From positions 92,297,034 to 92,361,033 of the forward strand of contig OX123186.2 in assembly GCA_944739405.2 (NCBI GenBank): a stretch of 64,000 bases of DNA, in the 5' to 3' direction. Each line of letters begins with the position of its first letter. Within the stretch, counting starts at the first letter, position 1. A program made the position numbers and the translations under genes. Below, in pieces: positions 56,801 through 64,000 of the stretch. The stretch comes from Euclidia mi. Taxonomy: Eukaryota; Arthropoda; Insecta; Lepidoptera; Erebidae. The notes beneath the pieces were generated by a model. It did no database searches and was not told the origin of the DNA. It worked only from the letters and a program-made list of their open reading frames with translations.

Positions 56801-58879
56801 ACACCAAGGCTTGGTATTTCTAAAAGATTAGCAGTCACCTGCCTTAAGACTTTCAACCTAAAATGCTTAGAGATGAACTTTTATAAAACCTAAGTGAGTG
56901 CATAATTATGTCCATAAAGGAATCTACTGACCAGATCTCATGTTCTAGCTTCAGTAGTTCAGGTTAAGCAAGGACTTATCATGGTCGGAACAAATCATTC
57001 TATAGGTACAGGTATAAAATTAAGCGACAAATATTAAGATATGTCGGGTTCCCTTGTCTTATTATATAACCTTAACTTGAGCTGCAAGTTGACAGTAACA
57101 ATTTCAACATAATGTTAAAATGAAATCATGTAGGCACCTACAGAGTCCACAAATATATAACAAAACCTGTTATGTAACTTTACAAATATTAGCTTTAAAA
57201 ATGTGTATCACAAATTTATTTTTATATCTATCTTCTGAATATATATCTGTACTAATGTAATAAAACTGAAGTTTGTTTTGTTGAATGCACATATCTGTGA
57301 AACTACTGGTTTTATGCAAACAATTATTTTTGTGGTGGATAGTCATTTATCAAGAGAGGCTTCATATAATCACGCCGTGAGCACTAGCCATAAGTAATGC
57401 AGTTAGTTAGCCTTATGTAATGTGTAACCAAGGGCTATAAATAATGTTTTGATTCCTTTAATGTTTTACTATTGGGAAAACCTATTGACTACCAATTGAA
57501 TTCATATTCAGCACATCAATTAGCTTATTTAAACTGAAAGCAAATCAGGTAATTTATACAATGTATCTATATCAGAGCGTCAACTTGAATAGGGCAGTTA
57601 TACCGTTCTTTACTAATAATTATATTAGTAGAACCACATAACATCAAAGCTTTTTTCTCTTTCTTGTGTAGATAAGTAAGTTTTACAGAAAGTTTCCGAC
57701 ATGGCCTAACGATTAATAAACAGACATGAGACAAGAGCCCCAGCCGAAGGCATAACATGACTATAAGCACAGTAGCACTGCTATATATGTACCAAACGTG
57801 GATAAACAACAGTTGCCTGTAACGTTCGTAATTTTGACTGTATAATGTTTATCTGGTAATCCTTACGGGGACAGTAGGTAATCGTGTAAGCACCATAATT
57901 TATAAAATTAGGATGTTTCTCAAAAACTCTAATCAAATCAGCTCTGGATAAATACCTCTGGTTAGTGCATCAACAACCCGCATCTGCAACCTCTGGTAGC
58001 ACTCGGAGCAGAACAGCGTTCACGCCACAGCACACCCCGGTGCGTGCACCCCGTCGTAGTCGCTATGTCGCTCTCGCTCACGCGTGGCCTCACGTGAAGT
58101 GTAGACGTGCTCGCCATAACTCCGTCACACCGTGCGGTCTCCGATCAGGCTTGACTAGCGCCGAACACGGCTTCCAAGCGCTCGCGCCAACCGTAGATCC
58201 CGAAGTCTCTTAGGGGGCGTTTATCCAACCGCTGCTGTCGGCGATACGCCAGGGTTATGGTGTCCAGACTCCATTATAATAAAAACACTCACGTAATATT
58301 ACTTGGTTTATTTTCAGACGATTACAAGCACAGAACTGAATTAAAATGCGAACTACAGTCCTTTTTATAAACTAACCGTTATTACACTTAATGTAACGTT
58401 TAACAACTCCTTTTCAACATATAATTGAAATTACTGTACGATTAATTATAAACTAATCAAAAATCGACATTAATATTGTAATGAATTTTGCACAACACCA
58501 AATTATTTATTTTACACGAATAACAAATTTATTTTATTAACCAAACGCTGCTTTACAACATTGTCAACAGATGGCGCTATCAACCGGATGCAAATATAAA
58601 CGCATGTTATTTATTACCGTAAAAATAAGTGTCAGAATAATGTTATTTAATACTAATTCATTTTACTTTGAAAGTTTCTGGAGTTATCTTAATAATTAAG
58701 CGATAAATTAAATACCCAATCTTTATAAACAGTTAAGCAGCCAATACAGTGTCTAATATTGTAAAGTAGTGAAGTTCTCAGTTCTGTGTTCACAAATAGT
58801 TATTTAAATATCAATCTCAAATATTATTAACATTTTCGTAATAATATAATCATTATATATTAATTTGCGCCCATAAATA
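53864..58879 (+). mobile_element. Non-autonomous LTR retrotransposon
   Basis: Two 640-bp LTRs (53868-54507 and 58236-58875) begin TGTCGGCGATACGCCAGGGT, end GCGCCCATA and differ at roughly ten positions. AATA at 53864-53867 and 58876-58879 looks like a four-base target duplication. The 3.7-kb interior has no gag, protease, reverse transcriptase or integrase frame. It holds the tandem repeat at 54680-55010 and unassigned sequence. Strand is nominal. The superfamily is uncertain because no clear primer-binding site follows the left LTR. Confidence 0.88.
54680..55010. repeat. 33-bp tandem repeat inside the LTR element
   Basis: Head-to-tail units of CACGGCATCACCCATCACGG then GATCTAGCCAACA. At least three are nearly identical near 54896-55000, and more diverged ones lie to the left. 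The frame through it (54682-55056, rich in ASPITGS and HHPSRDLAN repeats) is likely not a real protein. Confidence 0.88.
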
Positions 58880-59287
58880 CAATCGATGTCTCGTCCCTAT
58901 TGGTGTTAAGTTTGTACTGTGCTGTTTTGATTTGCTACTGTTTTTCATTTACGTTTGGTTTTTTGACGCAATGTTTATTGTCTTTATTAGGTATATTTAA
59001 AAAAGGACAAGGTATAACAATCGTTTAGGTGCTTTTGTCATAAGTTTATGTACCTATTGTCAATAAACTCGAATATACACCTATTATAGTGGATTATTTT
59101 GTTTTTGATTGCGCCTACAGTATTTATTTATCAGACGCTAGTCTGCTGTAGTGATGTAAGTTGCATGTGAACCGAATAACTAGGACTGATACACTTCTTA
59201 TACGGTCTAGACTGGTAGAAATCGGTTCAATCAAACTTTGAAGTTTCGTAAAACAAAGATTAATAAATATCCGTTTCTATTTTCCAG

Positions 59288-59538
59288 TGCCAATATTCAC
59301 TTCTTCAAAGTTTGGCAAGCCAGTAATTCAAATTGGACAATACAGATATAATAAGTTGACAAACTACACTGGTCCGAGGGCAATGTGGAAATGTGTCAAG
59401 TCGACTGACGGCTGTCGAGCAAAACTCGTCACTATTGAAGACCAAGTGGTGGGAATGAGGTATGAACATGACCATAACCTTAAACGGAGGCGGAAGAAAC
59501 TACAGAAGTGCCTGGTCAACAACAATATTATCCCATAG
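59288..59538 (+). CDS. mod(mdg4): FLYWCH terminal exon 31 with basic tail (zone D)
   Basis: TTTCTATTTTCCAG ends at 59287. TG plus 82 residues follow to TAG. PIFTSSKFGKPVIQIGQYRYNK is at residues 1-22. W33-K-C35, Cys42-RAK, TIED, and EH60-D-H62 form the finger. Met32 replaces the Arg that normally precedes Trp33. A 20-residue extension NLKRRRKKLQKCLVNNNIIP follows, longer than any other copy here except exon 32. Its KRRRKK run could be a nuclear-localisation or nucleic-acid contact patch (inference). AATAAA hexamers lie far off, at 60230 and 60242. Confidence 0.88.
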
Positions 59539-59544
59539 CAAAAA

Positions 59545-59635
59545 CTGAAAGGCAGAGGACCGGTCATTGTGGCGCATCTTGGGAGAGGCCTATGTCCAGC
59601 AGTGGACTGCAATAGGCTGATTAATTTGATTGAGT
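59545..59635 (+). repeat. LINE tail
   Basis: GGCAGAGGACCGGTCATTGT, GGGAGAGGCCTATGTCCAGC and AGTGGACTGCAATAGGCTGA sit seven bases past the exon 31 stop, within its probable 3' UTR. Confidence 0.75.
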
Positions 59636-60673
59636 GTGCATAAAGAATTGTAGTACCACTATACTATGATAATTAAGCCGTGTGGAAGGGTATCTTTGCC
59701 TGTTATAGAAACACTTTTTACCATCTTACGTCGCAATGCACACAACATGGGAAATCATCTTAAAACGATTGATGTAGTGCATTTTCTCGGCTCCTAGAAA
59801 TTTTCTTTCAAATCAGTGTCACGCATACATTTAAATCATCAATAAATAATTTACACGCTAGAAGCATAGAGTATTGTACCATACTTATATATTGCTGTGT
59901 ATATTAAGATTATTGTATCGTAATAATCCTATTACAGTGCCTTTGTAATGGACAAATAATTATAGATTTAAGGTGCAATCGTTTGTAGAGTATATACTAA
60001 ATAATGGCGTCTATATAGAGTTATTTTGGGATGTGCCTATATACTTATTAGATCAATAAGGATTTTAAGATATTTGGACAATCACCAGTTTAAACAAATG
60101 CTAAGTTAAGTTAGATTTATTTACTTATGTTATATTGTACTTGTTACTTATATCTGTCGACCAAAGGATGACTGTGACAAAAAGTGCCTTAAATATTGAG
60201 TCCATAATGTTTGTTATTAAATATTTTTTAATAAAGTTTATAATAAATCGATTACATTAATGTTTTATTTTATATCTTCGTCTACTTAAATAAATGCTGT
60301 GACCTTGTACTTATATTTTGTACATCAAGCAGCGAAGTCGTAAATAAGTGCGTACATTGCGCTTCTAAACAGTCGAAATGGCCTAGACAAGTTGCATTCG
60401 ATTACCGTTACCGATGTCGCTAAATTCAGAAATGTATGGAACTGGTTTAAGCCTTTGATATGTCACTTGGGTGTCGAAAAACTAATAGTTTATGTCACTA
60501 TCGCATTCAAATGATGCTATAACGATAGCAAAATTAGGAGAAATTAGGAGCGAATTCCACTTGTCCATCCCCTCTGTCCTTACTCCCATGGAGTTGAGGG
60601 CTACAAGCTAATTATCCTCACGACTCGTGACGGTAGCTATTCATGATGCTTCTAGGATCCATTACTGGAAGAT
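59636..60673. other. AT-rich spacer
   Basis: No exon or repeat is recognised. Two poly(A)-type hexamers lie at 60230-60247. They could end transcripts of exon 31. Confidence 0.5.
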
Positions 60674-60950
60674 TCAATGTAGCTGGGTGAAAAGGGTTCC
60701 CACCAGGGTGCAAAGGGTTCCCACCAAGAACTTAGGGTCCCAAGCCAACCTCACCTGCAAGTGGTGCACCTGCCGATCAACGGACGAGGCTCTGGCAAAC
60801 AAAATATCCCGATAAGCGGCAATAGGCTCGCCACCTATTACGTGGGATCAAAACACTGGCGAAAAGTGGGCGTTTAATATGGCCTCTGCATACCCCTTCG
60901 GGGAAACAGGCGTGAGTCTATGTATGTATGTATGTATGTCAATGTAGCTG
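60674..60950 (+). mobile_element. SINE with 12-bp target duplication
   Basis: TCAATGTAGCTG at 60674-60685 and 60939-60950 flanks the element. It ends CGTGAGTCTA(TGTA)n. The body has AACTTAGGGTCCCAAGCCAA, GCGGCAATAGGCTCGCCACC and CACTGGCGAAAAGTGGGCG. It is the opposite orientation of the copy at 10443. A direct repeat GGGTTCCCACCA is present near its start. Confidence 0.85.
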
Positions 60951-61020
60951 CAATTGCTACAAGTACCACCACAAATAAAAGAAAACTATAAAATAAATTT
61001 ATATTTTCTTTTATTTTCAG

Positions 61021-61265
61021 AACCTGTGTTCTTGACGTCAAGATTCGGCAACCCAGTGATACAGTTAGGAGGATTTAGATACAATAAGTACCATCGAAGT
61101 AAGGGTGTTAGAGCTACGTGGCAATGCGTGAAATCCTCTACCGGCTGTCGAGCTACCCTCACTACCGTAGAAGATGTCATCGTCCGTGTGAATAGAGAAC
61201 ATAATCATTCTGCTTTTAGCAAAAGAAACCCACTAACAGACATCAGAATTCTAGTAGACGATTAG
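61021..61265 (+). CDS. mod(mdg4): FLYWCH terminal exon 32 with acidic-ended tail (zone D)
   Basis: TTTTCTTTTATTTTCAG ends at 61020, one of the strongest tracts in the window. AA plus 80 residues follow to TAG. PVFLTSRFGNPVIQLGGFRYNKY is at residues 1-23, then HRSKGVRATW33-Q-C35, Cys42-RAT, TVED and EH60-N-H62. An 18-residue tail SAFSKRNPLTDIRILVDD follows. As in exon 31, Arg before Trp is replaced (Thr32). The tail differs completely from that of exon 31, so the two extensions arose or diverged separately. Confidence 0.9.
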
Positions 61266-62065
61266 ATATAATATTGTAAAAAGAAAAGTTATATGATGCA
61301 TGACCCTTTGCATGTGGTGTTTATCTATTGTACAGATAAGGCCCAAACATTTGTAGGCTCTCTAAAATGAATACGTAACAACTGTTGGTAAACCGTCAAT
61401 AATTAAATAAGAAACGAAATAGCTCAACTCTAATTATCGCAACACACCTGAGTCACCTTCCGCGCGGAACGTTCGGCTCAATACGCTCGGGAGTATTTTT
61501 CAAATCTCCTATGACGCATCAGTAGAAATTACGTCACGTTCAGCACGGCACTGAACCTTCCGTTGATCGTCAAATCGTTACGCGACTGAATGTTAGCCGC
61601 TGTCACATAGTGTTGACAGTTCTTCACGCTTGGTGTGTCATGCCATCTGAATACTACGACCGGTACGGAACTTTCAGCAGGTGTGTCGTTACGCTAAGGC
61701 TGGTGAAAACATAAATGAATATACATAATTATTACATTAGTGAGAACATAGTTTATAATATTTTAAATATTATCATATCATTTATACTATTTTCTCGCGC
61801 CGTGTCACGTAAAAACTAGTTTGTGATGAAGTGTCTCACTGTTGTATTATGATTACAACTTTTACAGTTTTTCTTATACTGTTTCGTAATATGAATCTCA
61901 ATTATATCATAAGGTATCTGTAACTAGAAGTAATACAGTATTTTCAAAATCAAATTTACTGTCTTTTTTTCAAATGTATGCTTCAATATACGTTTATGAA
62001 TATGTACTTAAAATTACCAATATAAAAATACATCAAGTAATTGTGATGTTATTTTTTTATTGCAG
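61266..62065. other. AT-rich spacer
   Basis: No motif is recognised. A GC-richer segment near 61445-61690 (CCGCGCGGAACGTTCGGCTC and neighbours) may be a worn repeat. Confidence 0.5.
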
Positions 62066-62265
62066 ACCTGGTGCCAGTATTTACATACTCTCGATACGGC
62101 AAACCGGTGATTGAAGTGGGGCGTCATCGATATAACAAGCGTAGCAATAATTTAGGTCCTAAAGCTAGATGGTGCTGCGTCAAAGCTAGGTCAGCAGGAT
62201 GTCCTGCGATCTTGGTCACTATTGAGGATCAAATTGTGCAAGTCGGTGGCGTGCATACACACTGA
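62066..62265 (+). CDS. mod(mdg4): FLYWCH terminal exon 33 (zone D)
   Basis: TTATTTTTTTATTGCAG ends at 62065. AC plus 65 residues follow to TGA. LVPVFTYSRYGKPVIEVGRHRYNKR is at residues 1-25. R34-W35-C36-C37, Cys45, CPAI, TIED and VH63-T-H65 follow. Cys36 gives adjacent cysteines. By alignment Cys37 is the usual ligand, separated from Cys45 by seven residues, as in exons 27 and 28. The stop follows the last His directly. Confidence 0.89.
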
Positions 62266-62814
62266 CTCCGGCCAATACTCGGCCATCTTGTTTTAACATT
62301 TTCATTGTATTATTTTCTATCAAGTGTTTTGATTTGTTAGTAACTATAAACGTTCCATTTAAATACTTCGTAATACTACTGCCTAAAATCCTTACAATAT
62401 GTGAGGTTTTCATGTGTTATAAGTTTTATCAACCTACTTTGTATATTTGACCTTTTTTATATGATGTTTTAAACATATTTTTGTTGATTATAATATAAAT
62501 AATTAGGTTGTTCCTTCTGTAGTTAAGCCTTGTTACCATACCATAATACTATTACCATAAAATACAATGAGTACATTTAGCTACATGCATATGACTGCGA
62601 TCTGCGGCTGGATCTGCAGGAGAGATAATTTTTCTCTGTCAAATTATTAAGTACGGTGTTCAAGTAATCTGTTAACATCATTATTGAGAACACAAAAGCT
62701 GCAGTATTTGTGTTATCAATAATGATGATTGTTGTGTTTATTTTTATAGATAAAATATAAGATATTTGTTAGCAATGTTGTTAATGTTTTCTTTTCCTTT
62801 ATTATCGTCAGCCT

Positions 62815-63005
62815 TGTTTATAATCTGCACACACACTGTTGGGCAATGACCTCTTGTCATTACGAGTAAGGTAAGGTTGTAGTCCACCACGCAGGCACGG
62901 TACGAAATGGTACACTTCACATTTTTCAAAATAATTATGGGGAACTCTCAGACTTGCAGGTTTTCCACACCATGTTTTCCTTCATCGTTTAGCAAGTGTA
63001 ACAGT
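62815..63005 (-). repeat. Diverged inverted interspersed repeat
   Basis: CACTGTTGGGCAATGACCTC, GTAGTCCACCACGCAGGCAC, GGGGAACTCTCAGACTTGCA and ATGTTTTCCTTCATCGTTTA occur in the same order as at 41030-41260. Confidence 0.7.
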
Positions 63006-63179
63006 TAAAGTTAGTACATGCAGGTTGAACTCAAGACTCGCTGCGTAGCTTGCCACGTAGGTATACAGTTTTTCTAAGGGATTTCATTCAAGAGTAAGGT
63101 ATCAAGTCGACCCATAAAATTCATAATGAGGTCAGTGAGTCATAATACATCACAATTATTTAGTGTCTTTACTTTTCAG

Positions 63180-63363
63180 AACCAATATTCATGACTTCCA
63201 GATACGGTAAACCAGTGACTCAGATAGGAGAATACAGGTTTAATGAGTATTGTCGCTTACTGCGGGTCCGAAAGCGAGGTGGTTGTGCGTTAAGGCAAGA
63301 TCTAGATGTCCAGCGTCTCTTATAACTGTTGAAGATCAAAGCCAATTGTGATCATACCCATAG
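63180..63363 (+). pseudogene. mod(mdg4): Broken FLYWCH exon 34 (zone D)
   Basis: TCTTTACTTTTCAG ends at 63179. AA plus PIFMTSRYGKPVTQIGEYRF and NEY read well. A frame change in CGCTTACTGCGGGTCCG then turns the rest into KRGGCALRQDLDVQRLL and a stop. In the other frame W-L-C, VKARSRCPAS and TVED survive. A second indel in AAAGCCAATTGTGATCATACC is needed to reach the DHTH end. Two lesions and no working finger, but the shape shows it is a recent loss. Confidence 0.83.
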
Positions 63364-63968
63364 ATTTCTATGAAGATATAATATTAATAAATATTAAAAA
63401 GTAGTTATTTGTTTTACTGTGCAAAAATGGTATGGCTACCATTTTTGCTAAAACTATGCTAAAACAACTAATTCTCTATTTATCGCGAGAAAAGAAGAAT
63501 AGATAATATAAATACCTATAGCCATACAGTAACCAGGCAGAAAAATTTTACAACGCTTAAGCGGCTGATTGTAATGCAGCGAGGTAGAGCTCAAATTTCG
63601 ATCAAGTGGACGGGGCGAGGCGGCTCGCAACTAATTTCCACAAACAAATAAGAAATGTAAATCAAAAGATGATTACCAGCCAAAGGCACACATAGACTAA
63701 GTTCCTAGCTATGGTAACTAAACTCGGTAGTTAAGTACGCTGATCGAAAACTTGGAAATCCAAACAATATCCTAGACACAAAAATGTAAAGGATAACGTT
63801 CGTTCATTTTGATATCGTATTTTTCCCCAAGTTACAGAGGTAGGTACAATACGCCTTATTTTCCAAGTGAAGTCAAAAGAAGAGACACGCGTCAAAATTT
63901 AATTCATTTAAATTGAAAAAATGAAAATAGTATGTACCTAGTAACGAACATAATGTTTATATTTACAG

Positions 63969-64000
63969 ATAAGCCTGTATTCATAACGTCAAACCGAGGG
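63969..64000 (+). CDS. mod(mdg4): FLYWCH terminal exon 35, cut by the window edge (zone D)
   Basis: TTTATATTTACAG ends at 63968. AT plus KPVFITSNRG is all that lies in the window. The start and the phase match the array exactly, so the array continues to the right. Whether the finger is intact cannot be seen. Confidence 0.75.

Overview
The window looks like lepidopteran nuclear DNA. It is AT-rich, has intron-type splice signals throughout, and is littered with repeat families typical of moths and butterflies: tRNA-derived SINEs, RTE-like LINE tails ending in GATGATG, an R1-like 3' end, a Harbinger-like MITE, a MULE with long inverted repeats, and a non-autonomous LTR element. There is no bacterial gene structure.

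The real coding content is a one-directional (+) array of short alternative 3'-terminal exons. Each encodes one FLYWCH-type zinc finger. I count 27 intact exons, 7 clearly broken ones, 1 cut by the right window edge, and 1 very doubtful relic. Every exon has the same layout. A pyrimidine tract and AG are followed by two bases that complete a codon begun upstream. Then comes a motif near P-V-F-x-x-S-x-x-G-N-P-V-I-x-x-G-x-Y-R-Y/F-N, then R-W-x-C, a second Cys, a T-x-D/E-D stretch, and H-x-H just before the stop. One shared acceptor phase across the exons means they are interchangeable endings for one upstream donor. This is the known layout of mod(mdg4), a BTB-domain chromatin/insulator locus whose FLYWCH ends are joined by alternative and trans-splicing in Drosophila and silkworm. 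The assignment rests on that layout and on the FLYWCH finger. The shared BTB exons are not in the window.

The array is zoned by similarity. Zone 0 (0.1-2.3 kb) is two near copies with an unusual H-x4-H end. Zone A (4.5-14.8 kb) has RWQC, C-x7-C and GGFRFYKEK-like cores. Zone B (16.8-31.6 kb) has GNPVIII-G-x-Y/H-RYNRA and GCRST cores. A mixed zone (35.9-40.8 kb) follows. Zone C (42.3-53.7 kb) has SVSQRGNPVI and NKWxGSRG cores. Zone D (59.3 kb to the end) has TSRFG/YGNPVIQ cores and an ED motif. Neighbouring copies resemble each other most, as expected from repeated local duplication. The broken copies show that some are also dying.

Between exons lie mostly transposon remnants. The largest are a 2.1-kb MULE deletion derivative with about 190-bp inverted repeats (24.1-26.2 kb) and a 5-kb non-autonomous LTR element with 640-bp LTRs (53.9-58.9 kb). 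FLYWCH fingers themselves are thought to derive from MULE transposases, so the MULE in this array is a pointed coincidence. I saw no minus-strand FLYWCH exon and no other protein-coding host gene.
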